From Duganella aquatilis (GTDB lineage Bacteria; Pseudomonadota; Gammaproteobacteria; Burkholderiales; Burkholderiaceae_D), in the NCBI RefSeq assembly GCF_009674565.1, contig NZ_WKJL01000013.1:124001-188000 (forward strand): a stretch of 64,000 bases of DNA, read 5' to 3'. The position numbers were made by a program, and so were the translations under genes. Within the stretch, counting starts at the first letter, position 1. Every line of letters starts with the position of its first letter. The notes beneath the pieces are model-generated. The model was not told where the DNA came from. It searched no databases and worked only from the letters and a program-made list of their open reading frames with translations. Below are positions 8,191-16,023 of the stretch, one piece after another.

Positions 8191-8665
8191 CACCGACTCT
8201 CATGCATCGCGGCTCCAGGCCAAACGCCTGAAATCCCAGCGACTCGTAAAGATTTTTAGCGCGATGATTTTCGGCGTTCACTGACAGGTGGATTTGCAGC
8301 ACGCCCATCTCGACAGCGTATTCCCTGATGCGCATGAACAGCTGCCGGGCAATGCCTTCCTTTCGCCACGCCGGGTGCACGAAGACGCCCCACACGCTCG
8401 CCTTGTGCGCGACCTGGGCCAGCGTCTCCCGCCGTAAGCCGGCAATGCCGACCAGTTCTACGCCATGGAACGCGCCAAACACCGCCTGGCTGGCAGTCTG
8501 CGCTATCCTGGCCCGCACCTCGTCCGGCGTGCGCGCTGCCTCTTCCTCGGCGGTAGGCCATATGGCGCCGGGGGAATCGGCAATCGCCGTCAGCCGCAGC
8601 GCCTTGAACGCCGCGCCATCATCCTCGCCCAGCGGCCGGATAAAAAATTCCCGTTTTGTCGTCAC
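8147..8665 (-). CDS. GNAT family N-acetyltransferase
   Basis: A 172-residue single-domain GNAT acetyltransferase. It opens with FFIRPLGEDDGAAF. Motif A is VWGVFVHPAWRKEGIARQLF (R/K-x-x-G-I-A for acetyl-CoA), and motif B is LSVNAENHRAKNLYESLGF. The GTG start overlaps the stop of a small upstream frame (GTGA), suggesting translational coupling if that frame is expressed. Its 3' end overlaps the convergent two-domain acetyltransferase gene by 44 bp. Acceptor unknown. Confidence 0.85.
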   Translation of the reverse strand: MTTKREFFIRPLGEDDGAAFKALRLTAIADSPGAIWPTAEEEAARTPDEVRARIAQTASQAVFGAFHGVELVGIAGLRRETLAQVAHKASVWGVFVHPAWRKEGIARQLFMRIREYAVEMGVLQIHLSVNAENHRAKNLYESLGFQAFGLEPRCMRVGVTFYDEVHMCLRLD

Positions 8666-8850
8666 TTGTTTTTTTGCTGCTTGAAGTGGTTTTCCATCGA
8701 GGCGAACGAAGGCCGTTGAACCGCCGAGATGACTTTGCGGCCAAACTCCACCGCCAGCGCGTATCCATTAAGACTGGCTATCATGTGACTTTGACGCATT
8801 GATAGATCTTGGTCGACTCCTGCATGGACGTCGATTTCGTTATCCATCAC
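8662..8850 (-). CDS. Small hypothetical protein coupled to GNAT gene
   Basis: A possible 62-residue product that ends with a 4-bp GTGA overlap onto the GNAT gene start. It could equally begin at an internal ATG giving about 45 residues. No strong ribosome site precedes either start, and no family is recognised; the tail is basic and polar (ENHFKQQKNK). The overlap is the main support, so it is listed as tentative. It occupies much of the 363-bp interval between the GNAT gene and the acyltransferase gene. Confidence 0.3.
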   Translation of the reverse strand: MMDNEIDVHAGVDQDLSMRQSHMIASLNGYALAVEFGRKVISAVQRPSFASMENHFKQQKNK

Positions 8851-9028
8851 GAATGGACATGCGCACCTCGGACGTATTTAGTTGCGAAGAATTTTACTTT
8901 ATCACATGCAGATGAAAACGCCGGCGCAGTTTCTCCGGCTGGCCCCACGCCCCGCCCATTTCGCCCCATGGCGCTGGACGCCGCGTCGCCGTCTCCTTAA
9001 CCTGATCACATCAAACAAGGAGCCGACA
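8851..9028. other. Divergent intergenic region, AT-rich centre
   Basis: Interval between the small minus-strand frame and the acyltransferase start. The stretch 8878-8910 is conspicuously AT-rich for this genome and likely carries promoters in one or both directions, but I could not fit a convincing -35/-10 pair. No gene, repeat or RNA was recognised. Confidence 0.4.
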
Positions 9029-10237
9029 ATGACCACGCAGCGCCACTACTTCCTCGACTGGATACGCATCTTTGCCTTCTTCGTCCTGATCTTCTACCAC
9101 ACCGGCATGTACTACGTGACCTGGGACTGGCATGTGAAAAGTCCCTATGCCAGCACCGCCATCGAACCGCTGATGATCCTGTCGTCGCCCTGGCGCCTCG
9201 GCCTGCTGTTCATGATTTCCGGCGTCGCCACCGCCTTCATGCTGAAGAAGATCCGCATCGGCGCCCTGCTCAAGCAGCGCAGCTGGCGGCTGCTGGTGCC
9301 GCTGATCTTCGGCATGTTCGTCATCGTGCCGCCGCAATCGTATTTTGAAGTGGTGGAAAAAGTCGCCTACCAGGGCGGCTACGGCGAATTCATGCGCCTC
9401 TACGTCAGCGGCTACCACGGCTTTTGCCGCGGCGACGACTGCCTCAGCATCCCGACCTGGAATCACCTGTGGTTTGTGGCCTACCTGTGGGTGTACACCA
9501 TGATCGGCGGCTTGATCGTCTGGCTGCTGGGCGCACGCTTCCAGCGTATCGCCGACGCGCTGGGCAATCTGCTCACCGGCTGGCGCATCGTCGTGCTGCC
9601 GGTGATTGGTCTGGCGGCGGCGCGCTACCTGCTCGCCGACCAGTTCCCGGCGACACACGCGCTGACCAACGACTGGTACAACCACGCGCAATACTTCTAC
9701 CTGTTCGCGCTGGGCGCCTTGCTGGCCATGCAGAACAATTTCTGGGCCCGCGTCGAGGCGCTGCGCTGGACCAGCCTCGCGCTGTGGCTGGCCAGCTGGG
9801 CGCTGATCGTCTGCTACTGGTCGATCCCTGAAGCGCTGGCCTCCTCGCCTGAAGTCACGCAGTGGAAGCCGCTGATGCGCGCCGTGTACAGCCTGTGCCA
9901 GTGGGTGCCGATTCTGACCGTATGCGGCTTCGGCCACCGCCACCTGAACTTCGACAGCGCCAAGCGCCGCTACCTGACCGAAGCCGTGTTCCCGGTCTAC
10001 ATCCTGCACCAGACATTGATCGTCGCCATGGCGCACTGGATGAAGCCCATCAAACTGGCGCCGGTCACCGAAGGCGTGTTCCTGATCGTGCTGACCTTCA
10101 CCATCAGCCTGGGCGTGTTTGAACTGGTGCGCCGCATCGCCGTGCTGCGCCCCTTCTTTGGACTGGGCCGGATTACTTCACAAACGTCAGCGTATGCTGG
10201 GCAGGCCCCGGCAATAGCGGCGACTCCCGCCCGGTAA
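9029..10237 (+). CDS. Membrane acyltransferase, family 3 (MdoC/OpgC-like)
   Basis: A 402-residue inner-membrane protein of the acyltransferase-3 superfamily. It opens with YFLDWIRIFAFFVLIFYHTGMYYV, where the Arg and His match the family's catalytic RxxH-type signature region, and has about ten membrane segments. Such enzymes O-acylate or O-succinylate periplasmic glucans, lipids or exopolysaccharide; MdoC/OpgC-like proteins of similar length are the closest impression. ATG at 9029 follows AAGGAGCCGACA; the open frame extends to 8882 but without family similarity. The last 65 bp overlap the 3' end of the convergent penicillin-acylase gene. Confidence 0.85.
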   Translation: MTTQRHYFLDWIRIFAFFVLIFYHTGMYYVTWDWHVKSPYASTAIEPLMILSSPWRLGLLFMISGVATAFMLKKIRIGALLKQRSWRLLVPLIFGMFVIVPPQSYFEVVEKVAYQGGYGEFMRLYVSGYHGFCRGDDCLSIPTWNHLWFVAYLWVYTMIGGLIVWLLGARFQRIADALGNLLTGWRIVVLPVIGLAAARYLLADQFPATHALTNDWYNHAQYFYLFALGALLAMQNNFWARVEALRWTSLALWLASWALIVCYWSIPEALASSPEVTQWKPLMRAVYSLCQWVPILTVCGFGHRHLNFDSAKRRYLTEAVFPVYILHQTLIVAMAHWMKPIKLAPVTEGVFLIVLTFTISLGVFELVRRIAVLRPFFGLGRITSQTSAYAGQAPAIAATPAR

Positions 10238-12581
10238 GCCAGTCGATGCGGCCGTCCAGGAAGTATGGCGATAGCGGATGGCCACTCTGCCCCCCCGGCA
10301 TATTGAAGATGCCCTGTTCTTCATGGCCCGGCGACACGGTCAGCCGCTCGGACTGGCCGAAGGTCGGTCCGGCCACGCGCGGCATGTGCTGGTCGCCCGG
10401 CAGCATGTCCGGCGCCACCTTCAGGTATTTGCCCAGCAGCGGTATCGCCGACGCCATCGGATGGGCGCTGGCCGCCGTGTTGCGCTGGCCCCACGTGGCG
10501 GCCGACAGCGGCTGGCCGTCCTTGGTCAGGTCGGCGATCGCGCGGTCCAGCGCCGCCAGCTCCAGCGCCTGCCAGTCGGGATACTGCGACGGCAGCCAGC
10601 CGGCAGGCTGCTGGTCCAGCACGCGCGCCAGCACCACCGGCCAGCGCGCGCTGACCGCCGACATGCTGGACTTCGGATCGATCTTCGCCAGTTCCACATT
10701 GGCGCCGCCGTACAGGATGTCGTACAGCGCATATATGAAGCCGCGCGTGATGCGGTAGCCGACCGAATCCACACTGGCCTTGCCGGTCCAGCCATCCTTC
10801 AGCAAGGCCCGCGCCTCGGCGCGCCGCGCATTGCCGGCGATGGCCTTGGCATCCAGCGCACCCATGGCGCGCTCGCGCCATGCGGTCAGGAACAGGGCGC
10901 GGTCGTCGAGACCGATGGCGTAGACTTTCTTCACATCCGTCTTCGCCCCCAGCGAAGCCAGGCCGTCGCGCACCTGATGCGTGCGCGCGCCAAGGTCGTA
11001 GCCGCCGTCGCCGATCAGCGCCGCGCCCTCGCCCGCCAGCTGGCGGCTGTTGGCGGTGGCGAGATGGCCCTCGGCTGGATTGACCACTTTCGGATATTCT
11101 TCCGGCGCCAGCCAGCCTTGCCATCGGCCTGCCGCATCGTCCGCCGTCAATGGATATGTCGAGACGAGGCCGCGCGCCTCGCGGCGCGGCAGCGGGCCGG
11201 CCACGGTCCAGCCGATATTGCCCTTGTCATCGCCGGCGACAAAATTCTGCGCCGGGATGCCCAGCGTCGGCGCCAGCGCCAGCGCCTGCTCCAGGGTATC
11301 GGCCGATTCCAGCTTGCCGGCATTGAAGTTGACCGCGCCCGGCAGATGCGCGGTCCAGTGCACCGCGTAGCTGCGGCCATCGACATCGCGAATCGGACCA
11401 AGCGAGGTTTCACGCACCACCAGCCTGGCGGCTGGCGCACCTTTGACCAGGATGGTTTCCTCATGCGCCACCGGCGTTTCCCATCCGGCCTGGGTACGCA
11501 CCTGGCCCGGCTTGGCGGGATCGCTGTCGAGCGCGATCAGGTCCAGGTAATCGCCATAGCTATTGGTGAAGCCCCAGGCCACATGGCCGTTGCTGCCCAC
11601 CACCACGAACGGCGTGCCGGGCAGCGTGACGCCGACCATGCGCCGCTGTCCGCCCTTCCCGTCCGGGAACTGCAAGGCCGCGCGATACCAGATGGCCGGC
11701 AGTTGTATGCCCAGGTGCATATCGTCGGCCACGATGGCGGCGCCGGTGTCGCTGCGCGCGCCCGCCACCGCCCAGTTGTTGCTGCCGACGGTATTGAAGA
11801 ATTCCGCCTGCGCCACCCTGGCCGGCGCCGGCGTGCCGGCGGCTTGCGGCTGGCCCCACCACGCTGGCGGTGCGGCTGGAATCACCACGTCGCCGGTGGC
11901 GACGCCTTGCGCGTCGAGCGGCGCATCCCACGGCGTGGCCTCGGGCGAGAGGAAGGCGCGCTGCTCTTCGGTGGCGTGTTCGCGGAACCAGCCGCGCGCC
12001 AGCTCGCGCGACTCCAGGTTGCCCTGCAAATCGAAGTACATGGCCCAGATCACCAGCAGCGTGTCGGCCGGCGACCAGGCGCGCGGCGGCAAACCGACCA
12101 GCGCATATTCGAACGGCTTGGCGCCGAGCGCATTCAGGCCGTCGTTGACGCCGGCGACGTAACGGTCCAGCAGTGCGCGGTCCGCGGCAGGCATGGTCTT
12201 GAGCGCCAGTTCGCCGCGCGCGCGGAAGCGGTGCATCCGGTGCGATTTATCGAGCGGCAGCGCGCGGTCGCCAAACAGTTCGGACAATTCGCCGGCAGCC
12301 ACGCGGCGCAGCAAATCCATCTGGAAGAAGCGCTCCTGCGCATGCACGAAACCGGTGGCATAGGCGACGTCGCCGCGACTGCCGCCGCTGATGACCGGCA
12401 CGCCATGCGCGTCGCGTGCGATGCTGGCCGTGGTTTCCAGGCCCGCCGCCTGGTGCAAGCCGTCCAGCTGTGCGAGGCTGCCGCGCAAATACAGCCAGCC
12501 GGCGGCGATCGCCAGCACCAATAATCCCACTGCGATAATCAGTACACGCCTGGACCACACCAACAGCCGGTTGTTACGCAT
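10173..12581 (-). CDS. Penicillin acylase family protein (Ntn hydrolase)
   Basis: An 802-residue periplasmic, membrane-anchored Ntn hydrolase of the penicillin acylase family (penicillin G acylase, AHL acylase PvdQ and relatives). An N-terminal membrane anchor lies at residues 12 to 33, then the alpha-subunit region (ARDAHGVPVISG, VHAQERFFQMDLLRR). The autoproteolytic site VGSNNWAVAG makes Ser267 the new N-terminal nucleophile of the beta subunit. C-terminal YFLDG is near the usual end. Family substrates range from beta-lactams to acyl-homoserine lactones; sequence alone does not decide. It converges on and overlaps the acyltransferase gene by 65 bp. Confidence 0.9.
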   Translation of the reverse strand: MRNNRLLVWSRRVLIIAVGLLVLAIAAGWLYLRGSLAQLDGLHQAAGLETTASIARDAHGVPVISGGSRGDVAYATGFVHAQERFFQMDLLRRVAAGELSELFGDRALPLDKSHRMHRFRARGELALKTMPAADRALLDRYVAGVNDGLNALGAKPFEYALVGLPPRAWSPADTLLVIWAMYFDLQGNLESRELARGWFREHATEEQRAFLSPEATPWDAPLDAQGVATGDVVIPAAPPAWWGQPQAAGTPAPARVAQAEFFNTVGSNNWAVAGARSDTGAAIVADDMHLGIQLPAIWYRAALQFPDGKGGQRRMVGVTLPGTPFVVVGSNGHVAWGFTNSYGDYLDLIALDSDPAKPGQVRTQAGWETPVAHEETILVKGAPAARLVVRETSLGPIRDVDGRSYAVHWTAHLPGAVNFNAGKLESADTLEQALALAPTLGIPAQNFVAGDDKGNIGWTVAGPLPRREARGLVSTYPLTADDAAGRWQGWLAPEEYPKVVNPAEGHLATANSRQLAGEGAALIGDGGYDLGARTHQVRDGLASLGAKTDVKKVYAIGLDDRALFLTAWRERAMGALDAKAIAGNARRAEARALLKDGWTGKASVDSVGYRITRGFIYALYDILYGGANVELAKIDPKSSMSAVSARWPVVLARVLDQQPAGWLPSQYPDWQALELAALDRAIADLTKDGQPLSAATWGQRNTAASAHPMASAIPLLGKYLKVAPDMLPGDQHMPRVAGPTFGQSERLTVSPGHEEQGIFNMPGGQSGHPLSPYFLDGRIDWLTGRESPLLPGPAQHTLTFVK

Positions 12582-12629
12582 AGCTCCCCCGTTGTTATAA
12601 GCACCACCTTGCCCATAGTGCCAGAGAGA

Positions 12630-13571
12630 TCAGCCGAGGTCCAGTTCCCACGTTTCGTTGATCATGTCCTTGCCGAAGGCGTGCACCGCTTCTTCGGCCA
12701 CCAGCCGGTAGCCCTTGCTCTGGTAGATATGGCGCGCTTCCTTCTGCTGGTCCGTGGTCCACAGGCGCATCTTGCGGTAGCCGGCCGCGCGCGCGAAGCG
12801 GTGGCATTCGTCCACCAGCCGCGAACCGAGGCCGTAGCCGCGTGCCTGCTCTTCCACCAGCAGCAGCCGCAGCTTGGCCACGCCCTCCTCGCCGCTGCGC
12901 GCCAGCGCGATCGAGCCGACCGGCTGGCCGTTCATTTCGGCGATCCAGCAGTGTTCCAGCGCCGGATCGAACTCGCGCTCGAAGTCGGCGCAGATCTGGC
13001 CGGCCAGCGCTTCAAAGCTGCGGTCCCAGCCCTGCTGCGTCGCATACAGCTCGCCGTGGCGGCGCGTGATCCACGCCATGTCGCCGGGACGGTGCCCGCG
13101 CAGCACGAACGGCTGGGCGTATTTGAGGCCGGCCTGCGCCTCCAGCAGCTCGCGGATGGTGCGCATCGCATCCAGCATGCGCAGCTGGTCCGCCTCGTCA
13201 AAGCGCGCCAGCATGTCGCCCACCTCGTCGCGCGAGCGGCGGTCCAGCGGCTCGTAGACGGCGCGGCCCTGCTGCGTCAGGTGCAGCAGCTTGGAGCGGC
13301 CATCGGTGGCCGATGGCACCTTGCTGACCAGGCCAGCGCTTTCAAACTTGGCGACGATGCGGCTCAGGTATCCGCGATCCAGCCCCAGGTCGCGGCACAG
13401 CGCGGAAGACGGCTGGTCGCCCTGGTGCGCCAGCTCGTACAGCACGCGCATCTCGGTCAGCGTGAATTCGCTGTGCAGCAGGCCTTCGCGCAGCACGCCG
13501 ATCTGGCGCGTAAAGAATCGGTTGAAGGAACGGACCGCGGCAACGCGGTCGTTGAAAACAGGGGTGGGCAT
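12630..13571 (-). CDS. MarR-GNAT fusion: transcriptional regulator with acetyltransferase domain
   Basis: A 313-residue fusion. The winged-helix MarR domain (about residues 10 to 140; ALCRDLGLDRGYLSRIVAKFESAGLV is the recognition region) is followed by a GNAT domain (about 155 to 310) with SIALARSGEEGVAKLRLLLV and the acetyl-CoA loop QARGYGLGSRLVDEC. Such fusions recur in proteobacteria, but their acetylated substrates are mostly unknown. The ATG at 13571 follows CCGGAG; the frame extends upstream to 13652 without support. A 19-bp palindrome centred 51 bp upstream is a likely autoregulatory operator. Confidence 0.9.
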   Translation of the reverse strand: MPTPVFNDRVAAVRSFNRFFTRQIGVLREGLLHSEFTLTEMRVLYELAHQGDQPSSALCRDLGLDRGYLSRIVAKFESAGLVSKVPSATDGRSKLLHLTQQGRAVYEPLDRRSRDEVGDMLARFDEADQLRMLDAMRTIRELLEAQAGLKYAQPFVLRGHRPGDMAWITRRHGELYATQQGWDRSFEALAGQICADFEREFDPALEHCWIAEMNGQPVGSIALARSGEEGVAKLRLLLVEEQARGYGLGSRLVDECHRFARAAGYRKMRLWTTDQQKEARHIYQSKGYRLVAEEAVHAFGKDMINETWELDLG

Positions 13572-13612
13572 CGCGACTCCGGCAAATTGACACCTGCCGA
13601 TTGTGCGATAAT

Positions 13613-13631
13613 TTGCTGACTCAGTCAACAA
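13613..13631. promoter_or_regulatory. Palindromic MarR-type operator
   Basis: TTGCTGACTCAGTCAACAA: outer TTG/CAA and inner TGACT/AGTCA arms around a central C, a 19-bp near-perfect palindrome of the size bound by MarR dimers. It lies between the MarR-GNAT gene (start 13571, minus) and the GAF gene (start 13723, plus) and overlaps a possible minus-strand -35 (TTGACT, 13623-13628). Confidence 0.65.
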
Positions 13632-13722
13632 TGTGTCGCACCGTTGCACCAAGATGCGCCGCGCGCCGCCGATAATGTTAGAGTAAGGACAACACGACTA
13701 CACGGCCACCGCCGTCTCCGCC

Positions 13723-14226
13723 ATGTTAGCTGCGCCGATTCCGAGTTATGACCGTGAACGCCTCGCCGCCCTGCGCGAAATGCTGATCCTCGACACGCCG
13801 CCCGAAGAGCGCTTCGACAAGGTGGTGCAGTTCGCGGCGCACGAGTTCGACGTGCCGATCGCACTGATCTCGCTCATCGACGAGAACCGCCAGTGGTTCA
13901 AGGCACGCGTGGGTCTGGACGCCTGCGAGACCGGCCGCGACATCTCCTTCTGCGGCCATGCGATACTTCAGCCGGACATTTTCGTCATCCCCGATTCCCG
14001 CGCCGACCAGCGTTTTGCCGACAATCCGCTGGTCACCGGCGCGCCGCACGTCATCTTCTACGCCGGCGCGCCGTTGTCGATGCCGTCCGGCTTCGTCATC
14101 GGCACGCTCTGCCTGATCGACCACAAGCCGCGCAAGCTGGACGCCACCGAACTGGCGATCTTCGCGTCGCTGCGCGATTTGCTGGTGGAAGAACTGGCCA
14201 ACCGCGAGGAGGCATCCGATGAATGA
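13723..14226 (+). CDS. GAF domain protein
   Basis: A 167-residue protein that is essentially one GAF domain. It opens with PIPSYDRERLAALREMLILDTPPEERFDKVV, and continues with IALISLIDENRQWFKARVGLD and the signature DISFCGHAILQPD, typical of GAF domains that precede kinases or diguanylate cyclases. Here no output domain follows. The downstream gene overlaps by 8 bp and encodes a receiver-like protein, so the two probably work as a pair: a soluble sensor and a regulator. The ligand is unknown. Confidence 0.88.
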   Translation: MLAAPIPSYDRERLAALREMLILDTPPEERFDKVVQFAAHEFDVPIALISLIDENRQWFKARVGLDACETGRDISFCGHAILQPDIFVIPDSRADQRFADNPLVTGAPHVIFYAGAPLSMPSGFVIGTLCLIDHKPRKLDATELAIFASLRDLLVEELANREEASDE

Positions 14227-14626
14227 AGCGTCGAAGCATCTGAACATGCTGCTGGTGGAAGAGCAAACGCTGCTGCGCAAGACCGTCTCGATGACCGCGC
14301 GTTCGCTGGGCATCGGCACGGTGCACGAAGCGGCCACCATCCAGGCGGCCGAACGCATGCTGCGCGAGCGCGCATTCCAGGGCGCGGTGATCTCGATCGA
14401 CTGCGGCGCGGGTCAAGGCTGTCAATACAACCTGGCCTTGCTGGACAAGGTTCGCAACGGCATGTCCGCCAGCGACGCGAAAATTCCGATCGCCGTCATG
14501 GTCGACCAGGCCACCACGGACCTGATGCGCGAACTGCGCGACCGCCAGGTCAGCCGCGTCATCCTCAAACCCTTACGCGCCAGGATCCTGCTGGAAGCGT
14601 TTGAGTCCTTCGGCGCAAAAAGATAG
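14219..14626 (+). CDS. Degenerate receiver-like protein
   Basis: A 135-residue CheY-like single domain. The first strand reads MLLVEEQTLLRK, where a receiver usually has an acidic Asp pair; here it is Glu-Glu. The third strand AVISIDCGAGQ offers an Asp at the phosphorylation position but without the usual D-x-x-M-P. A conserved-type Lys lies in VILKPL. The changes suggest altered or no phosphorylation. It overlaps the GAF gene by 8 bp, implying a common function. Assignment to the receiver fold is by pattern only. Confidence 0.65.
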   Translation: MNEASKHLNMLLVEEQTLLRKTVSMTARSLGIGTVHEAATIQAAERMLRERAFQGAVISIDCGAGQGCQYNLALLDKVRNGMSASDAKIPIAVMVDQATTDLMRELRDRQVSRVILKPLRARILLEAFESFGAKR

Positions 14627-14696
14627 TCATCGCACAGAGCCGGTCCCCGGCGCGGCCTAGCATGGAAGCTTTCCAAGCCATGCCGAAGGAACCGCG

Positions 14697-15026
14697 ATGA
14701 ACGACATCCCCGATATGCAGGACTGCATCGACGCCTGCACCAACTGCCACCAGGCCTGCCTGCAAACGGCGCTGACGCACTGCCTGCAAATGGGCGGCAG
14801 GCACGTCGCGCCGGACCACTTCCGCCTGATGATGGACTGCGCCACCATCTGCGAAGCCTCCGCCAACCTGCAACTGAGCGGCTCTCCCTACAGCAGGCAG
14901 CTGTGCGCGCTGTGCGCGGAAATCTGTCACGCTTGCGCGCTCAGTTGCCTGGAACTGGATGGCATGGAGGAATGCGCCCGCGCCTGCGAGGCGTGCGAGC
15001 ACACCTGCCGCGCCATGGCGGCTTGA
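14697..15026 (+). CDS. Csp-type four-helix-bundle copper-storage protein
   Basis: A 109-residue cysteine-rich protein of the DUF326/Csp family, with 16 cysteines in repeating C-x3-C and C-x2-C spacing (CIDACTNCHQAC, CALCAEICHACALSC, CARACEACEHTC). In this family the cysteines line the core of a four-helix bundle and bind many Cu(I) ions. No signal peptide is visible, so this is likely the cytosolic Csp3 type, protecting against or buffering copper. The start follows GAAGGAACCGCG. A CATGG/CCATG inverted repeat lies just upstream (14661-14682), but it is not a convincing CueR or CsoR operator. Confidence 0.92.
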   Translation: MNDIPDMQDCIDACTNCHQACLQTALTHCLQMGGRHVAPDHFRLMMDCATICEASANLQLSGSPYSRQLCALCAEICHACALSCLELDGMEECARACEACEHTCRAMAA

Positions 15027-15965
15027 CTAGTAGATTTCCCGCGCCACTTCGCGCACGGATTTGAGCAGCAGCTGCGCCCCCGGCGAGAGAATGTGGCCGT
15101 CGACCATGATGATGCCGTAGGCGTCCATGCGGCATGGTAGTTCGATCGGCAGGATGTTCAACACGCCCTGCGCTTCGTAATACTGCGCCACCGCGATCGG
15201 CATCACGTTGAGCGCGTCGGTCTGCTGCAGCAGCGGTTTAATCAGCAGCACCGCCGTGGTGTCGACCACGTTCACCGGCACTTCCAGACCGGCGCGGCGG
15301 AACATCAGTTCGCAGCGCGCGCGCAGGATGCTGCCTTGCGGCGGCAGTACCCACGGCTGGCTGGCGATGTCGCGCAGTTGCAGGTTCTTTGCCTTCAGCA
15401 GCGGATGGCCGGCGCGCACCACCGCGCACGCCGGTTCATCGCCCAGTTCCTCGTAGCTCAGGCCCTCGGCGCTTTCGCGCTCCGGAATGCGGCCGATCAT
15501 GAAGTCCAGCCGGCCGCGCTGCAACTGCTCCAGCAGCACGTTGGACTGTTCCATCTCGACGCCGATGCGCAGCTTGGGCGCCTGCTGCTTGGTACGCGTG
15601 ATCGCCTGCGGCAGCAGCGCGATCCCCGGCGTCATGATGGTGCCGATGTCGACCTGCCCGCTCAAGCCGGCCTTGATGGCGACAATGTCTTCGTGCGCCG
15701 CGGAGAGACTGGTCAATGCCATGCGGGCGTGGCGTATCATGGTCTCGCCGTAGATGGTCGGCTCCATGCCGCGCGGCAGACGCTCGAACAACTGCACGCC
15801 CAGCATCTCCTCCAGGTCCTTCAGCTGCTTGGACGCGGCGGGCTGCGTCATGTGCAGCTCCTCGGAAGCGCGGTGGATATTGCGTTGTTCGTCCAGCGCG
15901 ATCAGCAGCAGCAGCTGGCGCGTTTTCAGGCGCGCGCGCAGGAACCAGTTAGGGTTAGTATCCAT
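15027..15965 (-). CDS. LysR-type regulator of the arabinan locus (GbpR-like)
   Basis: A 312-residue LysR-type regulator. N-terminal winged helix about residues 16 to 75 (RQLLLLIALDEQRNIHRASEELHMTQPAASKQLKDLE), then a substrate-binding-like effector domain. Overall it resembles the galactose/arabinose regulators (GbpR type) that control sugar-binding-protein operons. It lies at the 3' end of the sugar ABC/glycosidase locus on the same strand, 56 bp after the last glycosidase gene. GATATT/AATATC repeats directly upstream match those before three other transcription units in the locus, so it is the probable regulator of the whole set and of itself. Effector probably L-arabinose or an intermediate (inference). 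Confidence 0.88.
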   Translation of the reverse strand: MDTNPNWFLRARLKTRQLLLLIALDEQRNIHRASEELHMTQPAASKQLKDLEEMLGVQLFERLPRGMEPTIYGETMIRHARMALTSLSAAHEDIVAIKAGLSGQVDIGTIMTPGIALLPQAITRTKQQAPKLRIGVEMEQSNVLLEQLQRGRLDFMIGRIPERESAEGLSYEELGDEPACAVVRAGHPLLKAKNLQLRDIASQPWVLPPQGSILRARCELMFRRAGLEVPVNVVDTTAVLLIKPLLQQTDALNVMPIAVAQYYEAQGVLNILPIELPCRMDAYGIIMVDGHILSPGAQLLLKSVREVAREIY

Positions 15966-15973
15966 GTTTTGAT

Positions 15974-16023
15974 GATATCATGTTCGATATTGATTAATGG
16001 ACAATATCGTTTATATCGATATC
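15974..16023 (-). promoter_or_regulatory. Putative operator/promoter of the LysR gene
   Basis: Contains GATATCA-N5-GATATTG (15974-15992; a repeat period of 12 bp) and an 8-bp inverted repeat CGATATTG / CAATATCG (15985-15992 and 16002-16009), plus CGATATC at 16017-16023. A possible promoter (TTGTCC, 18-bp spacer, TGATAT at 15975-15980) lies inside these repeats but would leave almost no leader before the ATG at 15965, so its exact position is uncertain. Confidence 0.6.

Noticed and set aside
10278..12524. A 748-codon open frame opposite the penicillin-acylase gene
   Set aside because: Composition is Arg/Gln/His rich and low in normal motifs; the opposite strand encodes a complete Ntn hydrolase. 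Long antisense frames are expected at this GC content.
14661..14682. CATGG...CCATG inverted repeat before the copper-storage gene as a CueR operator
   Set aside because: It lacks the CCTTCC/GGAAGG-type CueR dyad and the 19-20 bp promoter spacing, so no regulator is assigned.
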